Below, piece by piece: positions 1 to 8,971 of a DNA stretch of 64,000 bases. A program made the translations under genes and the position numbers. The notes below the pieces were generated by a model that made no database searches, was not told where the DNA came from, and saw only the letters and a list, made by a program, of their open reading frames with translations. The stretch spans positions 1 through 64,000 of the forward strand of contig JANNFI010000139.1 in NCBI GenBank assembly GCA_031379665.1, written 5' to 3'. Within the stretch, counting starts at the first letter, position 1; each line of letters begins with the position of its first letter. This DNA comes from SZUA-254 sp031379665. Its GTDB lineage: Bacteria > Bacteroidota > Ignavibacteria > UBA10030 > SZUA-254.

Positions 1-1256
1 CAGTCTTCTCCTCGTGGGGGATCGAGAAGTCGCTCAAGGGGTATTTCGCGCTCCTGCTATTGCTCGACACGGGAATGATGGGGGTCTTCGTCTCCCTCGA
101 CTTCTTCCTCTTCTACGTCTTCTGGGAGGTGATGCTGCTCCCGATGTATTTCCTGATCGGCGTCTGGGGCGGGGCGCGCAGGGAATACGCGGCCATCAAG
201 TTCTTCCTCTACACGCTCCTGGGGAGCGTCCTGATGCTCCTGGCCGTGATTGCCCTCTACTTCAGCGTCAGCGTCCTCGATCCGGCGACGGGGGAGAAGG
301 TGCACACCTTCAATATGCTGGCGATGATGAACCCCGCGAATTTCGAGCCGGGTTCGCTGCTCTCGGGTGCGGACACCACCTGGAGGTACCTCGCCTTCAT
401 CGCGCTCTTCATCGGCTTTGCCATCAAGGTTCCAATCTTTCCGTTCCACACGTGGCTCCCCGACGCCCACGTCGAGGCTCCCACGGCGATCAGCGTCATC
501 CTGGCGGGTGTCCTCCTGAAGATGGGCACGTACGGCCTCCTCAGGGTGAGTTTCCCGATCTTCCCCGACGCGACGGTCGCGTACCAGATGCCGCTGGCGA
601 TCCTCGGGTTCATCAACATCGTCTATGGCGCACTCGTGGCGATGGCACAGACCGATTTCAAGAAACTGATCGCCTACTCGAGCATCAGCCATATGGGCGT
701 CGTGATCCTGGGGATGGCCGCCCTCAACACCCAGGGCGTCACCGGCGCGGTGATGCAGATGTTCAACCACGGCACGATCACCGCGATGCTCTTCCTCATC
801 GTCGGCGTCCTCTACGACCGGGCCCATACCCGTGGCCTCAACGATTTCGGCGGCCTGATGAACCAGATGCCGAAGTATTCGGGGATCATGGTAGTCGCCT
901 TCTTCGCAGCCCTCGGCCTGCCGGGGTTGAGCGGATTCATCAGCGAGGCGTTTTCGTTCATCGGCGCCTTCCAGGCGTTCCGCGAAATCACCATCGCCGC
1001 GACGATCGGCATCGTGTTGACGGCGGCGTATATGCTCTGGACGCTGCAGAGGGTCTTCCTCGGCACGCTCCCCGAAAAATGGAAGAACCTTCCCGACATC
1101 AACGGCAGGGAGCTGTTCATGCTCGTCCCACTGGCGGTGATCGTGATCTTCCTCGGCATCTATCCCGCTCCCGCGATCGACCTGATGAGCTCCGCGGTCA
1201 ACAGGCTTGTGGAAGTCGTGAACATCAACGCGGCGATGGCCCAAACAGGCCGGTAG
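1..1256 (+). CDS. nuoM: NADH-quinone oxidoreductase subunit M (partial, 5' end missing)
   Basis: Membrane proton-pumping subunit of respiratory complex I. The frame is already open at the left edge, where about 417 residues are visible. The family is usually near 500 residues, so roughly the first 80-100 are outside the window. The visible part is almost continuous transmembrane helix. It carries the family segments FFLFYVFWEVMLLPMYF near its start, the AQTDFKKLIAYSSISHMG channel segment, and GLPGLSGFISEAFSFIGAF. An internal TTG at position 60 could mimic a start, but the family homology runs upstream of it, so it is not the true start. nuoN follows after 6 bases, so both are the tail of a nuo operon whose earlier genes lie to the left. 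Identification is certain; only the N-terminus is unknown. Confidence 0.96.
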   Translation, partial: VFSSWGIEKSLKGYFALLLLLDTGMMGVFVSLDFFLFYVFWEVMLLPMYFLIGVWGGARREYAAIKFFLYTLLGSVLMLLAVIALYFSVSVLDPATGEKVHTFNMLAMMNPANFEPGSLLSGADTTWRYLAFIALFIGFAIKVPIFPFHTWLPDAHVEAPTAISVILAGVLLKMGTYGLLRVSFPIFPDATVAYQMPLAILGFINIVYGALVAMAQTDFKKLIAYSSISHMGVVILGMAALNTQGVTGAVMQMFNHGTITAMLFLIVGVLYDRAHTRGLNDFGGLMNQMPKYSGIMVVAFFAALGLPGLSGFISEAFSFIGAFQAFREITIAATIGIVLTAAYMLWTLQRVFLGTLPEKWKNLPDINGRELFMLVPLAVIVIFLGIYPAPAIDLMSSAVNRLVEVVNINAAMAQTGR

Positions 1257-1262
1257 GAACCC

Positions 1263-2759
1263 ATGCTCGAGCATATTCTCGCCAGTACCAGGCTGTTCTA
1301 CCCTGAGATCACTCTCAGCGCGACATTCTGCGCTGTGATCCTCGTCGACCTGCTCAGCGGGCGGAACAGGAGTGCGGCCGCCGTCACCGCAATGGCGGGG
1401 ACGCTTCTGGCCGCCTACTTCGTGCTCGCCCAGGCGCCCGGCTCCGATTCGATCTTCTCAGGGATGGTGGCGGTGGACGCCTTCTCGAGGTTCTTCAAGC
1501 TGGTGATCCTCCTCTCCGCGTTCATCGTCCAGCTCTTTTCGCTGCAGAGCTCCGAACTGAAGACCCGCGCGATGGGCGCCGGGGAATACTTCGCCCTCCT
1601 GACGGCGATGTCCCTCGGGATGACCCTGATGGCGGGAGCGAGCAATCTCCTGATGATGTACCTCTCACTCGAGCTCACAAGCCTCTCGTCGTACCTGCTG
1701 ACCGGCTTCACGCGCGACGCCGACGATTCGGCCGAGGCATCCCTCAAGTACGTCCTCTACGGCGCCGTGGCCTCGGGGATGATGCTCTACGGCATCTCGA
1801 TCGTGTACGGGCTCACCGGTTCGCTGGACATCTACGCGATCAACGGCGTCCTCGCCTCGGGCGTCGTGAGTCTGCCCGCCCTCGTGGTCGCGGGCGTTCT
1901 GATCACCGTCGGGTTCGGGTACAAGATCTCGGCCGTGCCGTTCCACTTCTGGACCCCGGATGTCTACGAGGGCGCGCCGGTGACGATCACGGCGCTCCTC
2001 TCCGTCGCCTCCAAGGCGGCCGGCTTTGCGATGATGATCCGCTTCTTCAAGGTCACATTCGTCGACATTATGATGGGGACCTCGTCTCCCTCCGGGTGGG
2101 CGATCCTCAACGGGTTCGAATGGAACCACCTCCTGGCCGTGATGGCGGTCCTCACGATGACCGTCGGCAACCTGGTCGCGCTCTGGCAGAACAATCTCAA
2201 GAGGCTCCTCGCGTATTCGAGCATTGCGCACGCCGGGTATATGCTCCTCGGGGTGGCCGCGCTGAACAGCGAGGGGATCTCAGCGGTGATGATCTATTTC
2301 GCCGTCTACCTCTTCATGAACCTGGGGGCGTTCTACATCGTGATGCTTGTGGCGAACAAGACGGGGTCCGAGGAGATCGACGCGTACGACGGCCTCGGGC
2401 AGAAGTCGCCGTTCATCGGGGTCGCGATGACCGTCTTCCTGCTCTCGCTCACCGGTCTGCCGCCCACGGCGGGGTTCGTCGGGAAGCTGTACATCTTCTC
2501 CGCGCTCATCAGCGCGAAGCTGATCTGGCTGGTCGTCATCGGGGCGCTCAACAGCGTGGTCTCGCTCTATTACTACGTGCGGGTCCTTCGGGCGATGTTC
2601 CTGAAGGAGCCGGTCGCGGGGGCGGCGCCGCTCACGTTCTCGGGCGCAGAGCTTGCGCTCACGCTTCTCCTTCTCATCCCGACGCTCCTCATCGGCCTCT
2701 ACTTTGGCCCGCTCGTCGAGTACGCGCAGGCCTCCGTCTCGATGTTCGGACTCCCCTGA
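1263..2759 (+). CDS. nuoN: NADH-quinone oxidoreductase subunit N
   Basis: Membrane subunit of complex I, homologous to NuoM and to Mrp antiporters; it takes part in proton translocation. It has 498 residues, the usual length for the family, with about 14 hydrophobic helices. Characteristic segments are VASKAAGFAMMIRFF and NLVALWQNNLKRLLAYSSIA, which contain the conserved lysines of the proton path. The ATG at 1263 follows an AGGAA ribosome-binding sequence and lies 6 bases after the nuoM stop. It is the last gene of this nuo segment. No intrinsic terminator is visible in the 81 bases between its stop and the promoter of the following two-component pair. Confidence 0.97.
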   Translation: MLEHILASTRLFYPEITLSATFCAVILVDLLSGRNRSAAAVTAMAGTLLAAYFVLAQAPGSDSIFSGMVAVDAFSRFFKLVILLSAFIVQLFSLQSSELKTRAMGAGEYFALLTAMSLGMTLMAGASNLLMMYLSLELTSLSSYLLTGFTRDADDSAEASLKYVLYGAVASGMMLYGISIVYGLTGSLDIYAINGVLASGVVSLPALVVAGVLITVGFGYKISAVPFHFWTPDVYEGAPVTITALLSVASKAAGFAMMIRFFKVTFVDIMMGTSSPSGWAILNGFEWNHLLAVMAVLTMTVGNLVALWQNNLKRLLAYSSIAHAGYMLLGVAALNSEGISAVMIYFAVYLFMNLGAFYIVMLVANKTGSEEIDAYDGLGQKSPFIGVAMTVFLLSLTGLPPTAGFVGKLYIFSALISAKLIWLVVIGALNSVVSLYYYVRVLRAMFLKEPVAGAAPLTFSGAELALTLLLLIPTLLIGLYFGPLVEYAQASVSMFGLP

Positions 2760-2840
2760 CAGGCTCGGTCAATCCGGTTCACCCGTTTCACCCTTTTCCG
2801 TCCCTTTTCGCGCCCGGGGGAGGTCACGCGATTTCCCTCC

Positions 2841-2872
2841 GTTGCCGTTGACCGGAAAAAAGTGTAGTATTT
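2841..2872 (+). promoter_or_regulatory. Predicted Bacteroidota-type promoter of the two-component operon
   Basis: GTTG at 2841-2844, a 20-base spacer, then TAGTATTT at 2865-2872, fitting the TTG / TAnnTTTG pattern found across this window. The predicted transcript start is near 2876, only about 7 bases before the ATG at 2883, so the mRNA would be nearly leaderless. Confidence 0.55.
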
Positions 2873-2882
2873 TCTACCTGCC

Positions 2883-3611
2883 ATGCCGAGGGCCCCAAAA
2901 ACAGTCCTGGAAACACTGAAGAACCCTGCGAACCGGGAGATCAATCTCCTGATCGTGGAGGACGAGCTCCACCTCGCCGATTCCGTCGCCAGACGGATGG
3001 AGGAGGAGGGCTATTCGGTGGACGTGGCGAATGACGGCGAAGAGGGATACCGGCTCGCCTCGACCAAGAAATACCACCTCATCATCCTCGACCTGCTCCT
3101 GCCGAAGAAGGATGGGCTCCAGGTCCTCCGGGAGATCCGCCGCAACAAGGTCCAGAGCATGGTCCTCATCCTCACCGCACGGAGCACCGTGGAGGAGAGG
3201 GTGGACGGCCTGCGCCTCGGGGCCGACGACTATCTTACGAAGCCGTTCGCGTTCGCCGAGCTGCTCGCCCGCGTGGGTTCGCTCCTCCGAAGACAGGGCG
3301 TGGGGCACGGGCCGGTACTCAAGGTCGCGGACGTCGAGCTCGACGTCGAAACCCGCGCCGTTCGCCGGTCGATGAAGAACATCCAGCTCACGGCCAAGGA
3401 GTACCTCCTGCTGGAGTTCCTGATGCGGAACAAGAACCGGATCCTCACCCGGCGGGAGATCGCCGAGCAGGTGTGGGGGTACACGTTCGACACCGGGACC
3501 AACGTGGTCGACGTCTACGTCAACTACCTTCGCAAAGCCCTCGATGAAGGCTTCCCCAAGCGGCTTATCCACACCGTGCGGGGAGTGGGATTCATTTTCA
3601 AAGAGGAGTAG
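2883..3611 (+). CDS. OmpR/PhoB-family response regulator
   Basis: DNA-binding response regulator of 242 residues. After a 19-residue N-terminal tail comes a receiver domain (about 20-135) with acidic pair E26-D27, phospho-acceptor D70 in HLIILDLLLP, switch T98 and K120. A winged-helix output domain (about 143-240) ends in the typical HTVRGVGFIFKEE. The stop TAG is directly followed by the ATG of the histidine kinase, so the two are co-transcribed and probably translationally coupled. The kinase is the obvious partner. The regulated genes are not evident: the neighbours (nuoMN, coaX) are housekeeping. The CusR/CopR-like subfamily is possible from the architecture but not provable. Confidence 0.94.
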   Translation: MPRAPKTVLETLKNPANREINLLIVEDELHLADSVARRMEEEGYSVDVANDGEEGYRLASTKKYHLIILDLLLPKKDGLQVLREIRRNKVQSMVLILTARSTVEERVDGLRLGADDYLTKPFAFAELLARVGSLLRRQGVGHGPVLKVADVELDVETRAVRRSMKNIQLTAKEYLLLEFLMRNKNRILTRREIAEQVWGYTFDTGTNVVDVYVNYLRKALDEGFPKRLIHTVRGVGFIFKEE

Positions 3612-4997
3612 ATGTTCCGTTCCATCCGCTCGCGCCTCACCCTCTGGTACACCCTCGTCGTCGCCCTCACCTTCGTCATCATCGCGACGGTCACCTACCA
3701 GATCGTCGGCGCCTCCCTGTACGACCAGCTGGACCATTCCCTCGTTAACGAGGTGAAGTGGATCGCCCAGCAGCTCGAGAAGCGGGATGCGTCCCCCGAG
3801 TCGGACGCGGCCGTGATCGCAGCGATCCGTGAGCACAGCGCCTACTACCCGGTGAAGGAGTTTGTCGAGGTCTGGAGCCCCGACGAGACCCTCTTCTGCC
3901 AAAGCGGTAACCTCCTCGGGGATTCGCTGGCGAAGCACGCCCGGTTCCCCCTCGATTCGCACTTCATGCTCCGGACCGTCTCCACGTTTCGCATCCAGCC
4001 ACTGCGGATCGTCACTCAGGAAACCCCGGGCGGGAAGATCCTGGTCGCCGTGCCGGTGGAAGCGGTCGAGCAGACGCTCGCCGAACTCATGAGGGTGCTC
4101 GCCCTGATGGGCCCCCTGATGGTCCTCCTGGCGTTCGCCGGAGGGCTGTTCCTCTCCAGGCAATCGCTGGCGAAGGTGAATCAGGTGACCGACATCGCCC
4201 GTAAGATCTCCGCCGACCGGCTCTCTGCCCGGATCCCGTCGCACGACGTCGACGACGAGATCGGCCGGCTGATCGAGACCTTCAACGGGATGATCGGCCG
4301 GCTCGATTCGTCCTTCGAACTGATGAAGCAGTTCTCGGCCGACGCCTCGCACGAGCTCCGGACCCCGCTGACGGTGCTCCGCACACAGCTCGAAACGGCC
4401 CTCGCCAGCAGGACCTCCCCCTCGGAGCTGAAAAAGATCGTCGCGCAGTGCCTCGACGAGGCGTTGCGGATGGGGTCGATCCTCGAAAACCTGATGCTCC
4501 TCGGGAGGGGCGATTCCGGCCAGCCCGCGATCAAGCGGGAGAGGGTTCGGCTGGACGAATTGTTGCGCGACACCTATGACGAGTCGGTGATCCTCGCTTC
4601 GCCGAAATCGATTGAAGTGAAAATCGAGAACACCGACAACGTGCTGATCTGGGGGGACCGCGAGCGGCTGCGGCAGATGATCCTGAACCTGGTGGACAAT
4701 GCCATCAAGTACAGCGGCGAGAAGACCGCCATCACGCTTTCACTGGCGAAGAACGACGGCGCCGCGACGATGGTCGTCCGCGACCAGGGGATGGGCATCC
4801 CCAAGTCCGAAATCACCAAGATTTTCGACCGGTTCTACAGGGTGGACAGGGCGAGGTCGAGGACGCTCGGAGGTTCCGGCCTGGGGCTGGCGATCGTGAA
4901 ATGGATCGTGGATGCCCACGGCGGAACGATCGCCGTGAAGAGCGGTGTCAACAAGGGGAGCGAGTTTACCGTGACCCTGCCCGTCGCCGTGAAGTAA
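3612..4997 (+). CDS. Sensor histidine kinase (HAMP, HisKA, HATPase)
   Basis: Membrane sensor of 461 residues and cognate partner of the regulator immediately upstream. Order: TM1 (about 10-33), a periplasmic sensor region (about 34-162), TM2 (about 163-183), HAMP linker (about 184-237), dimerisation/phosphoacceptor domain with H247 in FSADASHELRTPL, and the ATPase domain with the N box around N363 (LVDNAIKYS), G1 DQGMGIP (391-397) and G2 GSGLGLAI (421-428). All catalytic motifs are intact. The periplasmic segment has only one cysteine and no metal cluster that would name the ligand. The last 32 bases overlap the 3' end of coaX on the opposite strand. Confidence 0.94.
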   Translation: MFRSIRSRLTLWYTLVVALTFVIIATVTYQIVGASLYDQLDHSLVNEVKWIAQQLEKRDASPESDAAVIAAIREHSAYYPVKEFVEVWSPDETLFCQSGNLLGDSLAKHARFPLDSHFMLRTVSTFRIQPLRIVTQETPGGKILVAVPVEAVEQTLAELMRVLALMGPLMVLLAFAGGLFLSRQSLAKVNQVTDIARKISADRLSARIPSHDVDDEIGRLIETFNGMIGRLDSSFELMKQFSADASHELRTPLTVLRTQLETALASRTSPSELKKIVAQCLDEALRMGSILENLMLLGRGDSGQPAIKRERVRLDELLRDTYDESVILASPKSIEVKIENTDNVLIWGDRERLRQMILNLVDNAIKYSGEKTAITLSLAKNDGAATMVVRDQGMGIPKSEITKIFDRFYRVDRARSRTLGGSGLGLAIVKWIVDAHGGTIAVKSGVNKGSEFTVTLPVAVK

Positions 4998-5793
4998 CCC
5001 GCCAGGCGAGCACCGCACCCTCGAGCACGAGCGTTGGATCCAGCACGTCGAAGAGCCCGGCGGCCTTCATCAGGGCGGGGGCGTCTCCGCCGGTCCCGAC
5101 GACGGTCGCCGACTGCCCCACGATCGCCTTCAGTTCACCCACGTTCTCCCTGACGCATCCGATCGCCCCGAACCAGACCCCGGACCGGATTCCGCCGACG
5201 GTATCGGTGCCGGCAGCGCTGGCTGGGCTGGCTGGGCTGGCTGGGCTGGCTGGGATTGACCATTCGCGTTCAACAGAGGGGAGCGCGGCGGTGCCGTGTC
5301 CGAGGGCGGCGGCGGACATCGAGATCCCCGGGGCGATCATTCCGCCGATGTGTTTCCGGGGGCGGGCGACGGCGTCGAAGGTGATCGCCGTCCCGCAATC
5401 CACGACGATGACCGGAGATCCATATTTTCTGACGGCGGCGAGCATCGCGCAGACCCGGTCCGCGCCGAGGAGGCCCGGATCGTCGTAGGCCAACCGCAAC
5501 CCGAGCGGGAGCGCGCCGCTGACGAACAGGGGGGCACTCCCCGTGAGTTTCCCGAGGACTCCCGGCAGAACTTTTCGGACGGCCGGGACGACGGAACTGA
5601 CGACGCAGCCGGCGAGGTCCATAGGGTCGACCCCCGCCTCCGCGCAGACGAGGACCGTGAGTTCCTTCCACCACGTCCGGCCGGCCCGGGGCGGCCGCCG
5701 CAGCGTCCAGTGAGAGACGAACCCGCCTCGCCTCCCGACGTCGTAGACGCCCGCGGAGACGTTCGTATTCCCGATGTCGAAGGCCAGGATCAT
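4966..5793 (-). CDS. coaX: Type III pantothenate kinase
   Basis: Phosphorylates pantothenate in the first step of coenzyme A synthesis. It has 275 residues. Family motifs are present: DIGNTN (6-11) for phosphate binding, GADR (110-113) and DCGTAITFD (132-140). The ATG at 5793 overlaps the birA stop as ATGA, which fixes the start although the frame stays open further upstream. birA and coaX form a two-gene unit; the same pairing is common in other bacteria. Unusual features are an Ala-Ser-Pro tripeptide run at residues 182-192, made by a 9-base tandem repeat in a normally variable loop, and a 32-base overlap at the 3' end with the convergent histidine kinase gene. Confidence 0.93.
   Translation of the reverse strand: MILAFDIGNTNVSAGVYDVGRRGGFVSHWTLRRPPRAGRTWWKELTVLVCAEAGVDPMDLAGCVVSSVVPAVRKVLPGVLGKLTGSAPLFVSGALPLGLRLAYDDPGLLGADRVCAMLAAVRKYGSPVIVVDCGTAITFDAVARPRKHIGGMIAPGISMSAAALGHGTAALPSVEREWSIPASPASPASPASAAGTDTVGGIRSGVWFGAIGCVRENVGELKAIVGQSATVVGTGGDAPALMKAAGLFDVLDPTLVLEGAVLAWRVTSRRRAGSR
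5221..5256. repeat. 9-base tandem repeat inside coaX
   Basis: Three perfect copies of GGCTGGGCT (plus-strand sense) followed by a fourth with one mismatch. On the coding strand each unit encodes Ser-Pro-Ala. The unit is a multiple of three, so copy-number change would lengthen or shorten the protein loop without shifting the frame. Confidence 0.85.
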
Positions 5794-6689
5794 ATCAGGT
5801 GCACATCCCCCGCCGTGACCTCGAGCGTCCCGCCGTCCGTTTCGATCCGTAGAGCTCCCGTGGGCGACACCGACCGCGCGATCCCCCTGATCCGATTGCT
5901 CCGGGCTGTCGTCCCCGCAACCTCCACACGCGTGCCGAGGATGACGTTGCGTTTCGTCCACTCCGTGACGATCGCCGCCGGCCATCCGGCGTCGGATGGC
6001 CGGTAGAATTTCTCCAGGGCGCCGAGGACGCGGCCGAGCGCCGCCGGGAGGTCGATCACCCTGCCGGTCTCGATGAACAGCGAAGTCGCCGTCCTGGCGA
6101 TGTCGACCGGATACTCCCGCTGGTTGACGTTCAGGCCGATCCCGACGATCACCGATTCCACCGATCGGGCAGAGATCGAGGACTCGCAGAGGATGCCTGA
6201 GATTTTCTTCCCCGAAAGGAGGACGTCGTTCGGCCACTTGCAGCCCGCATCCGTTCCCGCCATCTCACCGACGGAGCTCGCAACCGCGACCGATGCGAAC
6301 AGTGAGACGACCCCGAGGAATTCAGGATTGATCTGGGGCCTGAGGATGACGCTGAACGTGAGGTTCATCCCCGGCTCCGCGATCCATCTCCGGTTCTGCC
6401 TGCCCCTGCCTGCTCGTTGATCGAACGCCGCCACGACGCTTCCTTCCGGCGCCCCCTCGAGGGCCAGCCTTTTGGCGGTATCGTTCGTCGAGTCGAGCGA
6501 CTCGAAGAGGTGGAGTTCCCTTCCCATCATCGTCGTTTCCAGGTGGCTTCGAATACCTTCTTCGGTCATTCGATTGGATTCGATTCGGGCGGTAAGGGGG
6601 ACGCCTGCTCTGTCAACGACGGGCGACGCTTTGGCAGATTTTTGAGATTTTTCTGACACAGTGGCCGAATTAGCGTTCTGCGGGTTCAT
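5790..6689 (-). CDS. birA: Biotin--[acetyl-CoA-carboxylase] ligase
   Basis: Activates biotin with ATP and attaches it to the biotin carrier protein of acetyl-CoA carboxylase. As drawn it has 299 residues. It contains the biotinyl-AMP loop GRGRQNRRW (94-102) and KWPNDV (151-156), followed by a C-terminal SH3-like domain. There is no N-terminal DNA-binding domain, so this is a mono-functional (class I) ligase and not a repressor. The start is uncertain: the first 40 residues are low-complexity, and an ATG at 6569 (residue 41, MTEEGIRSH) would give a more typical 259-residue protein. Neither has a strong ribosome-binding site. The gene overlaps coaX by 4 bases. Confidence 0.92.
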   Translation of the reverse strand: MNPQNANSATVSEKSQKSAKASPVVDRAGVPLTARIESNRMTEEGIRSHLETTMMGRELHLFESLDSTNDTAKRLALEGAPEGSVVAAFDQRAGRGRQNRRWIAEPGMNLTFSVILRPQINPEFLGVVSLFASVAVASSVGEMAGTDAGCKWPNDVLLSGKKISGILCESSISARSVESVIVGIGLNVNQREYPVDIARTATSLFIETGRVIDLPAALGRVLGALEKFYRPSDAGWPAAIVTEWTKRNVILGTRVEVAGTTARSNRIRGIARSVSPTGALRIETDGGTLEVTAGDVHLI

Positions 6690-6738
6690 TCATTGATTGT
6701 GAATATATGTATTTATATAGAATAATCGAGGATTTAAA

Positions 6739-6769
6739 GTTGGCACGTCTGTTGTAAGTCTTATTATTG
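6739..6769 (+). promoter_or_regulatory. Predicted dnaK promoter
   Basis: GTTG at 6739-6742, a 19-base spacer, then TATTATTG at 6762-6769, within an AT-rich divergent region between birA and dnaK. The predicted transcript start is near 6773, giving a leader of about 43 bases. No CIRCE inverted repeat (HrcA operator) is present, so heat control, if any, works differently. Confidence 0.45.
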
Positions 6770-6815
6770 AAATTCAGTCCGGAATACAGGATTTAACATT
6801 GAAGGTATTTTGAGT

Positions 6816-8756
6816 ATGTCCAGCAAAATCATCGGAATCGACCTGGGTACGACCAACTCCGTCGTCGCCGTGATGGAAGGCAACGAGCCCGTGGTGATCG
6901 CCAACTCGGAAGGTGCGCGAACGACGCCGTCCGTCGTCGGCTTCAGCAAAGGCGGCGAACGACTGGTCGGCCAGGCGGCGAAACGCCAGGCAGTGACGAA
7001 CCCCGAAAACACCGTCTTCTCGATCAAGCGGTTCATGGGGCGGTTCCACGACGAGGTGAACGAAGAGATGAAGCTCGTCCCGTATACCGTCGTCAAGGGA
7101 GACAATAACACCGCGCGCGTCAAGATCGGCGACAGGATCTATTCCCCGCCCGAGATCAGCGCGATGGTCCTCCAGAAAATGAAACAGACCGCGGAAGACT
7201 ACCTGGGGTCGAAGGTCACCGAAGCGGTGATCACCGTCCCGGCGTATTTCAACGACGCGCAGCGGCAGGCGACCAAGGAAGCCGGCGAGATCGCGGGTCT
7301 CCACGTACGCAGAATCATCAACGAGCCCACCGCGGCGGCGCTCGCCTACGGCCTCGACAAGAAGGCGAAGGAAGCGAAAGTCGCCGTATTCGACCTTGGC
7401 GGCGGTACGTTCGACATCTCGATCCTCGAGCTCGGCGATGGAGTCTTCGAAGTGAAATCGACGAACGGCGACACACACCTGGGCGGAGACAATTTCGACT
7501 ATCGCCTGCTCGAGTACATCGCCGATGAATTCAAGAAGACCGAAGGCGTCGACCTGAGGAAGGACGCGATGTCGCTCCAGCGCCTCCGGGAGGCGGCCGA
7601 AAAGGCCAAGGTCGAGCTCTCGCAGCTGATGCAAACGGAGGTGAACCTTCCGTTCATCACCGCCACTGCCGATGGCCCCAAGCACCTCAACATGACCATC
7701 ACGCGCGCCAAGTTCGAGCAACTCGTGGACGACCTGGTGAAACGCTGCATCCCGCCGGTCGAGAAGGCGCTTCGTGACTCCGGGCTCAACCCGAGCCAGA
7801 TGGACGAAGTGATCCTCGTGGGGGGAATGAGCCGGATGCCCAGGATCCAACAACTCGTCAGGGACATCTTCGGCAAGGAGGGGCACAAGGGTGTGAACCC
7901 GGACGAAGTGGTCGCGATCGGCGCCTCGATCCAGGGCGGCGTACTCTCGGGCGACGTCTCCGATGTGCTACTCCTCGACGTGACCCCGCTCTCCCTCGGG
8001 ATCGAGACCCTCGGCGGCGTGATGACGCCGATGATTCAGTCGAACACGACCATCCCGACGAAGAAGTCCGAGATATTTTCGACGGCGGCCGACAACCAGC
8101 CGTCGGTGGAGATCCACATCCTGCAGGGCGAGCGCCCGATGGCGGTCGACAACAGGACCCTCGGCCGTTTCCATCTTGACGGCATTCCACCGTCGCCGCG
8201 GGGAGTGGCCCAGATCGAGGTCATCTTCGACATCGACGCCAACGGCATGCTCCACGTGATGGCCAAGGATAAAGCTACCAACAAGGAACAGAGCATCAGG
8301 ATCACCTCGTCCAGCGGCCTCAGCAAGGAGGAAGTGGAGAAGATGCGGCAGGACGCGCAGGCGCACGCCTCCGAGGATCGCAAAAAGAAGGACGATGTCG
8401 AGATCAAGAACCAGGCCGACAACCTCGTCTTCCAGACCCGGAAGCACGTCAAGGAATTCGGCGACAAGGTCCCGGCCGACCTGAAGACGAAAGTGGAGAC
8501 CGCGGCGGATGACCTCGATGCGGCCGTCAAGGCGGGAATCACCGCGGACATCAAGAGCAAGATGGAGCACCTCAACACGGTCTGGAGCGAGGCCTCCACC
8601 GTGATGTACCAGGGTGCGACCGCCGGAGCTCCGGGCAGCGATCAGGCTCCCCCGCAATCCGGCCCTGGGCCTGAGAACGGAGCCGGGAAGAAGGACGGAA
8701 AAGTTGTCGAGGACGCTTCCTATGAGGTAGTGGACGACAAGGACAAGGAAAAATAA
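6816..8756 (+). CDS. dnaK: Molecular chaperone DnaK (Hsp70)
   Basis: ATP-dependent cytoplasmic chaperone of 646 residues. The nucleotide-binding domain opens with [19 protein letters not shown] and contains [33 protein letters not shown] and [13 protein letters not shown]. The substrate-binding domain begins near [17 protein letters not shown]. The lid ends in a Gly/Pro/Lys-rich tail and an acidic C-terminus ([10 protein letters not shown]). The ATG at 6816 was chosen over an in-frame TTG at 6810 because a GAAGG ribosome-binding sequence lies at 6801-6805. grpE and dnaJ are not adjacent. The gene stands alone, with a promoter in front and an intrinsic terminator behind. Confidence 0.97.
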   Translation: MSSKIIGIDLGTTNSVVAVMEGNEPVVIANSEGARTTPSVVGFSKGGERLVGQAAKRQAVTNPENTVFSIKRFMGRFHDEVNEEMKLVPYTVVKGDNNTARVKIGDRIYSPPEISAMVLQKMKQTAEDYLGSKVTEAVITVPAYFNDAQRQATKEAGEIAGLHVRRIINEPTAAALAYGLDKKAKEAKVAVFDLGGGTFDISILELGDGVFEVKSTNGDTHLGGDNFDYRLLEYIADEFKKTEGVDLRKDAMSLQRLREAAEKAKVELSQLMQTEVNLPFITATADGPKHLNMTITRAKFEQLVDDLVKRCIPPVEKALRDSGLNPSQMDEVILVGGMSRMPRIQQLVRDIFGKEGHKGVNPDEVVAIGASIQGGVLSGDVSDVLLLDVTPLSLGIETLGGVMTPMIQSNTTIPTKKSEIFSTAADNQPSVEIHILQGERPMAVDNRTLGRFHLDGIPPSPRGVAQIEVIFDIDANGMLHVMAKDKATNKEQSIRITSSSGLSKEEVEKMRQDAQAHASEDRKKKDDVEIKNQADNLVFQTRKHVKEFGDKVPADLKTKVETAADDLDAAVKAGITADIKSKMEHLNTVWSEASTVMYQGATAGAPGSDQAPPQSGPGPENGAGKKDGKVVEDASYEVVDDKDKEK

Positions 8757-8777
8757 CTCCTTCCGTTCCGCTCCTTT

Positions 8778-8834
8778 GCGGGCGGTTACAGTGTAACGGG
8801 CCGCCCGCGATGAAAATCACGGGCGGTTTTTTTA
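8778..8834 (+). terminator. Intrinsic terminator after dnaK, with an overlapping alternative hairpin
   Basis: Stem CCGCCCG (8801-8807) pairs with CGGGCGG (8820-8826) and is followed by seven T (8827-8833), a standard rho-independent terminator. The same CCGCCCG arm can instead pair with GCGGGCGG at 8778-8785, giving a mutually exclusive upstream hairpin. Confidence 0.8.
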
Positions 8835-8904
8835 TAGGCATGAAGAGAATGAACTTCCGAAAATTCATCATCAAATCGATGGAAGCGGTTCAGGCGTTGC
8901 CTGC

Positions 8905-8936
8905 TTTGATTGCGGGGCCCTTTTTCCTTACCTTCT
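8905..8936 (+). promoter_or_regulatory. Predicted promoter of the isoaspartyl peptidase-rsmB unit
   Basis: TTTG at 8905-8908, a 20-base spacer, then TACCTTCT at 8929-8936. The predicted transcript start is near 8940, with a leader of about 32 bases before the ATG at 8972. Confidence 0.5.
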
Positions 8937-8971
8937 ATCAATAAAATTTCCATTTCAGGGCCTGGTTCTTC

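Noticed and set aside
5790..6237. CoaX fused to an upstream 148-residue extension
   Set aside because: The frame is open through birA, but DIGNTN at residue 6 of the ATG at 5793 is the normal N-terminus and the upstream part is a birA shadow.
6690..6815. CIRCE/HrcA operator upstream of dnaK
   Set aside because: I looked for the TTAGCACTC-type inverted repeat and found none; the AT-rich region only gives a promoter match.
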